Below are positions 32,716 to 43,922 of a stretch of DNA of 64,000 bases, piece after piece. The DNA is from Globodera rostochiensis (taxonomy: Eukaryota; Nematoda; Chromadorea; Rhabditida; Heteroderidae), in the NCBI GenBank assembly GCA_018350325.1, contig JAEVLN010000004.1, positions 2,790,001 to 2,854,000 of the forward strand. The letters run 5' to 3'. Under the pieces are notes generated by a model. The model was not told the DNA's origin. It did no database searches and was given only the letters and a program-made list of their open reading frames with translations. Within the stretch, counting starts at the first letter, position 1, and each line of letters begins with the position of its first letter. The position numbers and the translations under genes are program-made.

Positions 32716-33748
32716 TTACCAATATTTTTTTATGAATTTGATTAGCTAAATTTTTTAAATTTAAAACGATTGTCAAATTTATTTGAAAATGCTTTCATTG
32801 TATCCGCTTTAATGGTGCTTTTGTTTATTTGTTTATTTATGTTTTGAGTGGGGGCGGGCATTGACGACGCCCCCTCGAGGGACATTAAAATTGGGTTGTT
32901 GACAGAGGAAATGCATCGAGGGAAATTTGCCTTTAAGGCATAAAATTGCGGTAATAGGGCGGATGTTGAAATTAAAGTGATATAAACAAAACAGTTTAAA
33001 CATTAATTGCTTTCAATTAGAAAATTTGAATTTATACCGTAATCTCTAAATCTCAAATGCATTAAGCGCGCTTTAAAAGCCCACAATATTCGAGAACAAA
33101 ACCGCGGAATCATCCAAATGTTTCCTGGGCGAAAGAATAATCCAATTGAAGCGGAAAAGTTGCGCAGCATTCACTCTGCCCCAGCAACAAATTGTCAACA
33201 TCCCCTTAGGCGCCGCGTCCTCCCGCGACTAATGGGCGTTATAAAATGTTGCACACACACCAAGCAGCACAAGCGGAACACCCCGGGCAGGGAGGGCATT
33301 CACTGATCACCAGATCACTAAACTCATCACCAACTCCCCACGACGACGACGATGACGATAACAATGATTATGGGGAAGGTCGGAAGGAAGGGTTGGGATT
33401 GATGTGGTGGGGAGGTTGGTTTCCGATTTGGGTGGGTTAGACTGAGTTTTCTGCACGTCCCACAAATTGTTGGGCATGCCAACTTTTAATAGCCCATGCC
33501 GAAGCTTCATAGAAAGGTGGAAATTTGTACGGCACTTTAAATGCCAAAAAAAACGATAAATTGTGTAGAAATGCAGTTGAGGACCGAAGAAACAAACACT
33601 CCCTATTTGTGGGTTCTTTCAAACAGTATTTAGTCACTCAGTCATCCACCCACCCGCAGAAGACCCCGCAACCGACAGACGGGGGAGATGCCCCGCATTT
33701 CATCGCCCCGGGGGAAGGATGCTCTTCCCGCCGATTTGTCGATTGCCT

Positions 33749-33749
<1 letters not shown>

Positions 33750-33779
<30 letters not shown>
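33750..33779. repeat. Homopolymer of 30 C
   Basis: Uninterrupted run of C read directly from the sequence. Confidence 0.97.
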
Positions 33780-33780
<1 letters not shown>

Positions 33781-34056
33781 CACTGAATAGATGCACACAT
33801 TCCATCGACCCGGACGGGCAGAGGGCGGCGGCAACGCACTGCTGATCGCCCGGGGGGGGGGGGTGAGCAACGAAACGAAAGGAGAATGGATGGGAGAACG
33901 AATGAATGTGAATGAATATGTATGCGAAGACGATGGCGGGGGGACGGGGGGGGAGGGGGTTCGTCCCCCCGGCGCCGACCAACGCATTCCTTGCGGGCAA
34001 ATCGATCGGACAACGACGATGATTCCGCGGGGGGTGGAAGCGGCAGCAGCGGCGGT

Positions 34057-34196
34057 TGATGGAGGGGGGGTGAGGGGGAGGGAGGGAGAGGGGGGGGGGA
34101 GGGGAGAGGGGGGGAGGGAGGGGGAGGGGGGGAGGGAGGGGGGGGAGGGGGGGGGGAGAGGGGAGGGGGGGGGGGAGAGAGGAGGGGGGGGGGGAC
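34057..34196. repeat. Polypurine G/A tract, about 140 bp
   Basis: Almost only G and A on the plus strand, with many G-runs of 4-10 separated by A or GA. Such a strand-asymmetric tract can form triplex or G-quadruplex structures (inference from composition). Confidence 0.9.
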
Positions 34197-35719
34197 GTGC
34201 ACAGAGCACACTCACAACACAGCACACACATTCCATTGTGTGCGGGGGGTTGGGAATGGTATTTGACATTGCTGAAGGCGATAAAATGATCGGAAACCCC
34301 CAGGGAAACAACCAGCAAAGGACTCTGACTCTAACTGTGCTGTCACAATCACTGGTGGGCAGTGGAGACTGATCAAGAGCATCGATAAAATGATCGGAAA
34401 CTTTTAGTAATTTAAAAAAAAAAGTCGTTTTTTTTTGTCGGGGCAAAAGTGACAGAAATCTCTTAATTTATAAAAATCAATTTATTTGATTTTGTTTTAA
34501 TAAATTATCTAAATTCCAAAAGGTTCATCACAGCAAAACGATGGATGTTTGGGGGACGGGGGGGGGAAGTTTTTTGTGCTGGGGGGGGGGCTTTTGTGCA
34601 AAAATTTACGACGTTTTTGTGGAGGAGGCGAAAGATCGCACGGAACAAAACTCAAAGTTCCCCCATTTTCTCACTTTGCACCGCCTGCAAAAGGTTGAGA
34701 AAGTGTTCCCAAAGGTGCCAAACAAAAGCCTAAAGTTTTTTGAACAAAAATTCAATGGCCAAATCGCACATAAATTTTAAGCAAAATACGTTCACGGCTC
34801 AATTTGTTGTTGAAGCAGTGTTTAGATGTTTAAATTTTAATTTTTGCTATAAAATTCTTTTCAAAACAAAAAAAGATTTTGTTTGTAGCTTTTCCGGTGC
34901 CGGAGTCCTCTCCGGTGATTCAAAATTCAAATATTCGATTCCCAACTATTGAAAGTTTCAGTTTTTGTGCTTATTTCATTAAAATAAATGCCGCAGAAAA
35001 AAGGATGCCGCCAAGTAATTAGCGCAAATGATGGCAATCAATTGGAAACATTATTTATGCTTAACATCAGTCAACGACGACATTGTTTAATGAATTTCGG
35101 AATTTGTGGGCCTTTGGGGGAAAGTGACTGTCACAATACATAAATTTTAATTAATATCATCGTGAATATATGCCCGCCGGCTCAGATGATCAAGCAAAAC
35201 GAACAGAGTTTCCGTGACAAATGAAACGACGAAGGCTTTTTATTTTGTCCATTTTTTGCTTGATATTTGGGTGGATACAATGTTTTTTCACATTTTTCAG
35301 TTGAAAGAATAATAATAATAAAAAAGAATTTAATAAATTAAATTAAATATCAAACAAATTTACGGATGAGTTAGTCGGTCCCATAGCAAAATGCCAATGC
35401 TCAAAAAGTGTTTCAATAAGCAAAATCGTTTGTTTTACATGAAAACGTTCAATTTGGAATACAAAAACAAATCGAACAACAACAACACGAATTAGCACTC
35501 GGACCTCAAGAAAATTGTCCACATTTTTGAACCGTCGCATTGGGGAAAAAATTGAAACAGTCACGCACGAATGCCAATTTCAAATGTTGTTGGCCAAAAT
35601 GTTCGTGCCGAAGAACACACATTCATTGTCCATATACTCAATCAACCCAAACCCTAAAACAAACACTTCACAACCAAATTTTGCCTTTTTACACAAATTA
35701 TGCAAGAAGATTTGGCTTA

Positions 35720-35723
<4 letters not shown>

Positions 35724-35795
<72 letters not shown>
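35724..35795. repeat. GA dinucleotide microsatellite
   Basis: About 36 uninterrupted GA units. A very short GA run recurs at 45569-45580 in the ANKRD13C gene. Confidence 0.97.
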
Positions 35796-35797
<2 letters not shown>

Positions 35798-36467
35798 GAA
35801 GGACAAAAAGGGCATAAAACAGTTAAATTAAAGGTGCTTAACCAAAGAATTGTTTTTCTTTTACATTTAAATAGGAATTAGATTAATTAAAGAGGCAGAA
35901 CTGTTCAAATGCATTTTAAATTAAAGAAATGATGAAAATTCATTCCGCAGAACAGCTCTGAGTGTACAACAACAAATACTTGTGCAATTTGTTACCCATC
36001 TTATGTAAAAACAGCACGAGAGTCATAGTAGTAGTTGATCGAATGTATCACAGGAATTGACGCCGTAATGCCACGGCATTCCAGCGCCACAAATTTTGCT
36101 AACACAGACATTCAGAAAAAGAAAAAAATGAATGATGACTAATTTGTAAGGTGGGACATAAACTGCACAAGCACTCATAACCAATAAATACGACGAAAAA
36201 GGTCCAACCAAATTGGTAGAATTACACGAATGATGTCGGAGGAACCTGCTCATTAGGAATGTTCAAAAGTCTAGAAGTTGGATTTTTGGTATTCAACGTG
36301 GAGTCAAAACTCATGATTTTCGAGAATCTCGGCAAACGTACTTAAACACATTCCTAATGCTCATTTGGGAATTATGGATGTCATTGTTTGTATCTTTATA
36401 TGACGAATATTTCTTCAATGTGCACAAGCCAAACGAGCAGCAGAAGCAGCAGCAAAAGGATGATGTG

Positions 36468-39006
36468 TCAGACGAAGGCAAAAACGGAGGGAGGACAAAG
36501 TGTCAAAAAAAGCGTCATCATCATTTGTCTTTCTGAAATAACTTCGTTTCGAGCACCACACATTTTCGAATTATTTGAACAAAAAAAAAAGTTTTCGTTT
36601 TTTGCCAACCAAATTCCTCCCATCTCCCAAGCAATTCCCACCTCATCCCCGCCGGCGCCAGCCGCCCCCTTTCTCTTCGATTTTGCGCCTTTCCTTTTGC
36701 CGCCTCCCGCGGCATGGGCCGCCTGCTCTCTGCTGCGCTCGCGCCATCGCGCAATGTGAAAGGTGGAGAAGTTGAACAACATCCACAGCTGAATGAGCAC
36801 CACCACCAGCAAACTGTTGATGCTGGACAAGCGAACAACAACAAATTAGTTGAGTGTGTTAAGGAAGAAAAGTGTTCAAAATTTCGGAAATATGACGCAA
36901 AAAGTTATTGAAAAATAAGCAGTCTGTCTTCATGTTCATAAGCCAGTACACTACCGGATGAGTTGCGTGTTGAAGTTTCCGCTGGCCAAATCGACAAAAG
37001 CCACCTCATTCTGACGATGTCCGTACCACAACGAAACCACCGCCAGCACAATGGTTGTTAGGCGCGTGAGCGGAAAGAGAAAGTTCCACGGCTTGAATCT
37101 GTTTGTTGGATGGTTTAAAAAAGCTTTTCAGCCTTAACATTAATCAAACAACAAAAAGCAATTTTAAAAACCCAAATTTGTGGTATGATAAGAAAATATT
37201 TGCAGAAAAAAAAAGAAAGAAAAACGTCCTCAGATGGTAGTGCATGTTGCTATCGTCAAGAACATTCAGAGATCTTGGTGAAAGATTTCGTCACAGGACG
37301 CTTCACAAAGGTGAAGAAAGAACTCCAGGGAGGGATAGAACCCATACAAAACGGGAGACTAACCACCGAGCCAAAGCTCAATTGAACAATTTTCAATAAA
37401 AGGCATTAACTAACAAATAGGCACTTACGCTGTGGACGCCGGTTGAATTTTGCCTGAAAAGTACAGCAAACGGCTGCAATGGAAGAGGCCCTGGGAGAGG
37501 TACTCGAGGGACAGCAACAAAAGACCAAGCCGAACAAAGCTAAAACACAAAATGTGCACTTTTAACCGGCAGTTCCAAAAATTGGACATTTTTTCTACAG
37601 CGGCCCCCACCCCTTTCGACCAATTTTATGAAATGACAAATTAAATTGACTAAAAATTCACTTTGCAAAATAGAAGAAGCAGGTGGCGGTAGTGAAAATG
37701 ATTATGTAGCCGATTCTGTTAAACATCTCTTCGCTTTTAAGCTTTTGGAAATAGAATTCCGGCAGCTGATGGAACCAATAAGAAATCTGTGAATTTTGTA
37801 AGTTATCCTAAATATTTTTTAAAGAAATAACCAAAAAATCGACTGTTTCAAAATTTAAAATTTTTTTTTGCAATTTAAAATGTATCATTTTCAAACCAAC
37901 AAATCAAAATTTGTTACAGTTTTTGCCCAAATTAAAATAAAGCGTCAAAATCGGTAGAAACGAATTTCGAATTGAACGGCCTCGAAGCTAATTAAATTCA
38001 ACATTTACATTTCAATTAAAAAACCTGAAAGATGAAGAACAGTTTGGAGGAGAGCGGAAAGTGACGGTGCAGCTCCGGATAGCCGGCCCATATCCTGGTC
38101 TAAAGTGCAAAAACGATTAACTTTGTGTTACCCTATTATTTAAAAAATGATTTTTAATAAATTCGGCATGACATTTTTATATTTGACAAATTTCGACATT
38201 TTGCAAAAGGAATTCTCTCTACCAAATCTTTATGAATGGCCAAATCGCTGAGAATTATGCAAGCATGGATCAGCGAGTAGATGCTGAACACCGCCAAATG
38301 GCCACTCTCGTTGAACTTCACCATACGCGTTTTGCTCAAATGCAACTTTCGTTGAGCCTTGTCAAAAATGTACCTGAAAACAGCACAACACATATTTTGA
38401 ATTACGAATATCACCGGTCGGCGGGGGCGCAGTTAGAGAATTTTGTTTTTTGAAAACGCCACACAGCCCACAATTTTTTTTTAAATTTTCCCAATAAAAA
38501 TATAAAGTATTCTTCTGCATTTTTCAGCTTCTTTTATTTTTTAAGTCAAAAAAATATAAATTATTTAATCAAAACACCCACTCCTGAAGTGCACAATGAA
38601 CCGCAATCCAGACCAAAGTGTAGAAGAGCAGTGTTGCCAGATCACGAACACCGTTTCTGTACATAACCCGGGGTTCTTAAATATTATTTAAGAAAAAACC
38701 TCCTCAAAAATGGTCCATACCACCAATGTGAGTTTACCTGTTTCGTTGGGTAATGTGACGGTGTCGTTGTATTGCGGCACAATGAACACCTGCGCAAAGG
38801 GTGAGGTGGCACCGAACATAAAGCCGAGCATAACCAACATAATGCCGCAACTAAATTGTAACGAAATTGGTTGAGTAAAAAGATAGTTTAAAAAGAACTT
38901 ACGAAACGATGTCCCCATGATTTTGGATGACAAATTCGTGGGAAAGAATCGGCGGACTTTTCTTGTTCCGACCTAACGCGGCTGCTCGTTTAGCCTCAAA
39001 ACCCAT
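36468..39006 (-). CDS. TRAM1: TRAM homologue (translocating chain-associated membrane protein)
   Basis: Multi-pass ER membrane protein next to the Sec61 channel that helps nascent chains insert; contains the TLC-type fold. Exons 38903-39006, 38738-38850, 38582-38675, 38223-38373, 38025-38099, 37662-37786, 37429-37539, 36955-37098 and 36468-36822. Co-linear with human TRAM1: KSPPILSHEFVIQNHGDIVS, CGIMLVMLGFMFG, RDLATLLFYTLVWI, KFNESGHLAVFSIYSLIHAC, FPLSSKLFFIFQISYWFHQL, PEFYFQKLKSEE, HCSRLLYFSGK, DLASGNFNTQLIR, FHIARWRERS. The C-terminus beyond about 36640 (after a Lys/Gly-rich stretch, GGKRKGAKSKRKG) looks unlike TRAM; an unrecognised intron may start at GATGAG|gtggga, so the true stop is uncertain. 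GCTTTTAG about 40 nt before the ATG fits a trans-splice acceptor. Confidence 0.92.
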
Positions 39007-40469
39007 TGTTGTGCTGTTTTATTTGTTGGCAGAACACCTAAAAGCAAAGCGAAAGAATTTAATATAAAATAATTGAAATATTTAAATATTTATGGCACAT
39101 TTGGGGGGGGGGGGGTTCTCGTGTACATAAGAATATGTAGCTACATATTTGCTATTGTTTACAGCTCTTTCACATTTAGTTGGATGGTTTGCTTTTCTTT
39201 GCTCGCCGTCTCGCGTCCTCTCCGTTCTCTGTCCATCGGATTTTTTTCTTTTTCTCATTTTGCTTCTCAAATTTCTTTACTATTTTCCCATTTCTCGCGA
39301 CACGCTCTCTCCCACTTCTCTAAGCTCCATTTGCTAATGTTTGCTTTCTTTTTGTGTTTGGATGTCAACAAACGCCAATTGTTTGCAGTTTGAATACTGT
39401 ACGCCAAACGTTCAATTCAAAACTGATTCCAAGTGCAATTTGAGTGAGTTGATTAAGCATTTGTTGTGTTCATTTACATATTTTGGTGTACGGAAATTAG
39501 TCACCGAGGGGGAAAACTGGAAAATTTGATCACCAAGATGCCTAAATTTATCACAAAAAAAATTTTGAATTTTACTTAAGATTTTAAGTTGCAAATAGTG
39601 GCGCGTTAAATGAGTATGGTTCAAAACTGTTTAATGTGCTTATTTCACTAAACAATGCCGCAGAGACTAATTAACAAACTAAAAGTCCGCAGATCTGCCA
39701 TATTGTGTGTTTGTTGTCCTACATATGTATCACTTTAGAATAAAATTGTGTCCAATTTGGATCATGTCATGGTAAAGATTATGTTATAAACTTAATGAAG
39801 CGACGACAAAAGCGGTTGAAGATGTTTTGTTTATCTGTTTTGGTTTTGTTTCTGATCGATCGTTCGATCATCTTTCTTTTTGTTTTTCATTTGGGATGGA
39901 TGCGATTTTACGGCTGGCAGATGCTAATGCCTCCGCCCCCTTTTAGCCGTCACTAATGAGGGTAAAAACGCGGATTGGACGGACCAACGCCTCCGGCGTC
40001 TCTTCGGAGTGATCAAAACGATTTCTTGGCCGCCCGGCCCGGCCAGCTGTTACACTTCCTTTTTTCACTTATCGGAACTTTTTTGAGCTTCTCTTCACAC
40101 AGCACATTTTTCATATTTCTTTTGCGTGTGTTGTTATTTTCTTTTTTAATTTTGGTCAATTAATAAAATGTTTCAAATAATTATTAATCAATTAAGAATA
40201 AATTAAAATCAAAAGTTAAAATAATTGAATGGCGTAAATTAACGGCATTTACTTAACGGCACTAGCGAACTGAATTGTTTTGAAATTTTCGATTTGTCCT
40301 AATTGTTTTTAAATTCAAAATGCAAAAATAAAAGAATTAAATTTATCAAAATATTATTTTTATTGAAAATTACCTAAAATATTTGAAAATTTTAACGCCC
40401 TAAAACAAACTTCATAAAATTGATTAACATAGGTAATACAAGAAGTTTTCATCAAAATTTGGACCCGTA
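39007..40469. other. Divergent spacer between TRAM and galectin genes
   Basis: AT-rich, no gene supported. One 13-G run at 39103-39115. Holds promoters of both flanking genes. Confidence 0.5.
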
Positions 40470-42940
40470 ATGTGTGGGGGTGCACGATCAATTAACATCC
40501 CACTTTTGACAATATTGTTGGCATTTTGCCATTGTGATGAACGTGTTATCGGCGGTGAAGAACCTGAGGAGAAGCTGCCCTACAAGCAGTATGTCAGCGA
40601 GCAAAAATATGTACAAAAATTGTTTTTTTAAATAATTTTTTTTTAAATTTGAAAAATTGTAGCAACTTCCCTTCAAAACGCGCATCAGCGAGCCGTTCAA
40701 AGAGGGCCAAACGGTGCATGCTGTGGGAAAGGCCAAAATGTACCCAAAAAGGTGAAAATCTGGCCTCTGAATCAGTCCGGTTGCGCATTTTCAGAGTGGA
40801 CATAAACTTCCACCGTGGCGGCAACGATTGGGACGACATGCCATTACATTTGTCCACCCGTTGGGATGAAGGTGGTCAATAGAAACATCGGGGGGGGGGG
40901 GGAGGGGACACAACTCGGGCATTGCTGAAGGATGGGGACGGCAAACCAATTCAGAAACTAGCTCCACAAGAATAAAGAACGAGAATAACAATAATTAAAA
41001 TAAAACAAATAAATAATAAGAGATAATATTTGCCATGAATGGCTTGAAAGTTTTATTTAAATTCTGAAGGCATTTTTTCGGGCAACGTCGTGTTCAACAC
41101 GTACACCCGCCGGAATTGGTCTGAACCCGAGGAGCGGGTCCTAAGCCCTTTTCTGGCCAACGACGAATTCGACATTCGCATCCGAATTTTGCCTGGAAAA
41201 TTTCAGGTTTAAGCGATTTACTTTTTGGAATTTAGACCAAAATTTAGGTGTTTGGGAATCGTGTAGAGATTGGAACATTTGAACGGCGTGCCCCGCTGGC
41301 GGGAGTCAGAGTTTTTCGCTTTTTCCCCTGTTTAAAGTCCTAATTGATAGGTTAATCACGTTTCGATAATCGGAGATTTGGAGAGTTTACGCCTTTTCCA
41401 CTACGGCGGCACTTCCTTCCCGAACCCGTACAGCGCCATAGCCAAGCTGATCCCGTACAAGCGATTGGACGTGTCCGCTTTACCGACAGGTGTTTTTTGT
41501 TGTTGTTGAAAATGCATTGGTTTTGTTTGTTATTTTGGATTATGTTGTTTTTAAGGGAATCGTGTCAATGTCAATTTGTACAAGCGGAACAATCAAGACA
41601 TTGCCCTGCAAGTGTCCATCCGTTACAGTGAGGGGGCTATCGTACGAAACACGATGAACGCGTCCAGCTGGGGCGACGAGGAGCGCGACGGGGGTTTCCC
41701 ACTGGCGAAGGGCGAAATGTAAGCGGTAGACGGTAGATGGATTACCGTACTCCGATAAACTCATTCCAAGTTTCCTTACAAATTAGATGGACTACCGTAC
41801 TCCGATAAACTCCTTTCCTTAGATGGAATAACGTACTCCGATAAACTCCTTCCAAGTTTCCTTAGATGGATGGACTAACGTACTCCGATAAACTCCTTCC
41901 AAGTTTCCTTACAAATTAGATGGACTACCGTACTCCGATAAACTCATTCCAAGTTTCCTTACAAATTAGATGGACTACCGTACTCCGATAAACTCCTTTC
42001 CTTAGATGGAATAACGTACTCCGATAAACTCCTTCCAAGTTTCCTTAGATGGATGGACTAACGTACTCCGATAAACTCCTTCCAAGTTTCCTTACAAATT
42101 AGATGGACTACCGTACTCCGATAAACTCATTCCAAGTTTCCTTACAAATTAGATGGACTACCGTACTCCGATAAACTCATTCCAAGTTTCCTTACAAATT
42201 AGATGGACTACCGTACTCCGATAAACTCCTTTCCTTAGATGGAATAACGTACTCCGATAAACTCCTTCCAAGTTTCCTTAGATGGATGGACTAACGTACT
42301 CCGATAAACTCATTCCAAGTTTCCTTACAAATTAGATGGACTACCGTACTCCGATAAACTCCTTTCCTTAGATGGATTACCGTACTCCGATAAACTCCTT
42401 CCAAGTTTCCTTAGATGGACTAACGTACTCCGATAAACTCATTCCAAGTTTCCTTAGATAAAACACACTAAAAAAGCTTACAAACAAATAACCAAAACAT
42501 TTTAGTTTCGACCTGACCATTGTGCACGAGCCTGCGCATTTCCAGATAATTCTTAACGGGAAGAAATTTTGCACGGTGCAAAAATGTTAAATATTTTAAG
42601 GAAAACGTTATTTTGTATTTTTAAAAGAAATGCGAATTAATATGTAATTATACTGTAAAGATTGGTGTGATGGGTGGGATTAGAGTAGGCCGGGATCGGG
42701 ATTACGACTTTTCAAAAACCGGGACCGGGATCGAGATTCCAAAAACCGGGATAATCCCGCCCGATCCCGACCGGGATCCCGATCCCGACCTTCTCTAGGT
42801 GGGATGGGGAACGACTCAAAATTTCTTATGTTGGTCAATTTCAGTTCAAGCACCGGTTACCCAACTACATGGACATTGAGACTTTGGAAGTGGACGGCAC
42901 CGTCGAGCTGCATACCGTAACCATCAACGACGCTCGATGA
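40470..42940 (+). CDS. Tandem-repeat galectin with N-terminal signal-peptide-like segment
   Basis: Beta-galactoside-binding lectin with two carbohydrate-recognition domains, co-linear with nematode LEC-1. Exons 40470-40592 (donor could also be after 40610), 40663-40751, 40795-40871, 41070-41206, 41248-41304, 41351-41489, 41556-41718, 42506-42575 and 42845-42940; 316 aa in phase. CRD1: LPFKTRISEPFKEGQTV, DINFHRGG, DMPLHLSTRWDEG, FNTYTRRNWSEPEERV, FDIRIRI, HVSIIGDLESL. CRD2: NPYSAIAKLIP, VNVNLYKRNNQDIALQVSIR, MNASSWGDEERDGGFP, FDLTIVHEPAHFQIILNGK, KHRLPNYMDIETLEVDG. CRD2 keeps W-G-x-E-E-R; in CRD1 the Gly is Ser (NWSEPEER). The first exon encodes MCGGARSINIPLLTILLAFC followed by acidic HCDERVIGGEEPEEKL, resembling a secretion signal, unusual for galectins. 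The 788-nt intron 7 is mostly minisatellite. Confidence 0.93.
41736..42459. repeat. Minisatellite array in galectin intron 7
   Basis: About 15 imperfect units sharing the core CCGTACTCCGATAAACTC (or AACGTACTCC...). Unit lengths of about 37-52 bp alternate through variants ending in CCTTACAAATTA or CCTTAGATGGA, forming a higher-order pattern that itself repeats (for example 41790-41975 against 41976-42150). Confidence 0.93.
42690..42799. repeat. GGGATC-rich dispersed element in galectin intron 8
   Basis: Repeated words CCGGGATCGGGAT, AAAAACCGGGACCGGGATCG and, at the right, CCCGATCCCGACCGGGATCC; the two halves are roughly inverted. It lies within the last intron (42576-42844). No coding potential. 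Confidence 0.65.
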
Positions 42941-43922
42941 ATAAACTAAACCTTGGTGAACAAACACACACATAACATTGTAACATTGTGCCATGATAAA
43001 CAAAGCCAATTTATGTAATTGTTCGAGTCGGCAAGACTTAGGATTAACGATTCTCGAGAAATGCGGTCAGTACAATCAACAACAGCATTTGCGAGCATTT
43101 GCATTCACAGCAAAACTTCCTTTTCTCTGTAACATTTGTTAAATAAATTCAAATAATAATAAATTTTAAAAATTATTATTTTTGTAAATTAATTAAATAT
43201 TATTATTATTTTTTGGGTTTATGAACGTGAGAATTCCTCAAATTCAATCAAAAAGTCAAAAATATTCAATACAAGGAGATCAAAATTCAGTGTAGCCCCC
43301 TCTATAATTAATATGGCCTCAAAAATTCAGCAAAATTTAATGGCGGGGATATAATGTCTAACATCACTCTGTCTGCTGCGTCCTTACAAATTAGCGTTTG
43401 TCTGTTAATTTGTTTAAATATTGGCGTTATGTTTGCACAATGAATTAATTCGCCTTTTTTCCTTTTTGTCGTCCATGGAGGAAATGTACGTTTCGTTCCT
43501 GGCCGGTTCGTTCCCCCGTTTCGTTCCCAAACTTTTCTGGACCGTCAAATATCAGACAATTATTGCTAACAATATAAACAACAGCTTATATGTTTGCTAG
43601 AGGATCGCACCTTTTACTTTTCAGAAAAAGGATATGATTTAAAGTTTTGGTTGTATTTATCTCTAAAATGCGCACAAAAGACTCTCGACCATTAGGTTTA
43701 GGCTCCAAGCGCGCGAAGCGAGCCGTAATAAGCCATCAGAATTGGAGATTAAAAGTCCAGAATCCGGATCCCAAAAAAAAATGTCCGAAAACCCGGAATT
43801 TGGTTTCATTCCTGATACAAACATACATATGATTCGATGAAAAACATTTAACCCATTGACATTTTCTTTTGTTTAGCTTATCAATTCTAATACCTCCCGT
43901 GAATAATACCTTTGTTTCCCAA
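42941..43922. other. Spacer between galectin and ANKRD13C genes
   Basis: AT-rich with no gene supported. TTTTGTTTAG at 43866-43876 is a likely trans-splice acceptor for the downstream gene; the ATG follows 47 nt later. Confidence 0.5.

Larger units (their letters stand above)
32716..36467. other. Gene-poor low-complexity region
   Basis: No gene is supported in about 3.7 kb. It holds the PTP promoter, a 30-C run (33750-33779), a purine (G/A) tract (34057-34196), a GA microsatellite (35724-35795) and a direct repeat CGATAAAATGATCGGAAAC at 34279 and 34383. Open frames over the purine tract are Pro/Gly low-complexity artefacts. Confidence 0.55.

Noticed and set aside
33638..34446. Long open frames (up to 248 codons) on both strands
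   Set aside because: They are produced by poly-C and G/A tracts; translations are Pro/Gly/Arg/Glu low complexity with no homology or splice context.
37429..37786. GC donor in TRAM intron 6 (TTTT|gcaaag)
   Set aside because: The GT 5 nt later (GCAAA|gtgaat) gives the right phase and the residues expected from human TRAM1.
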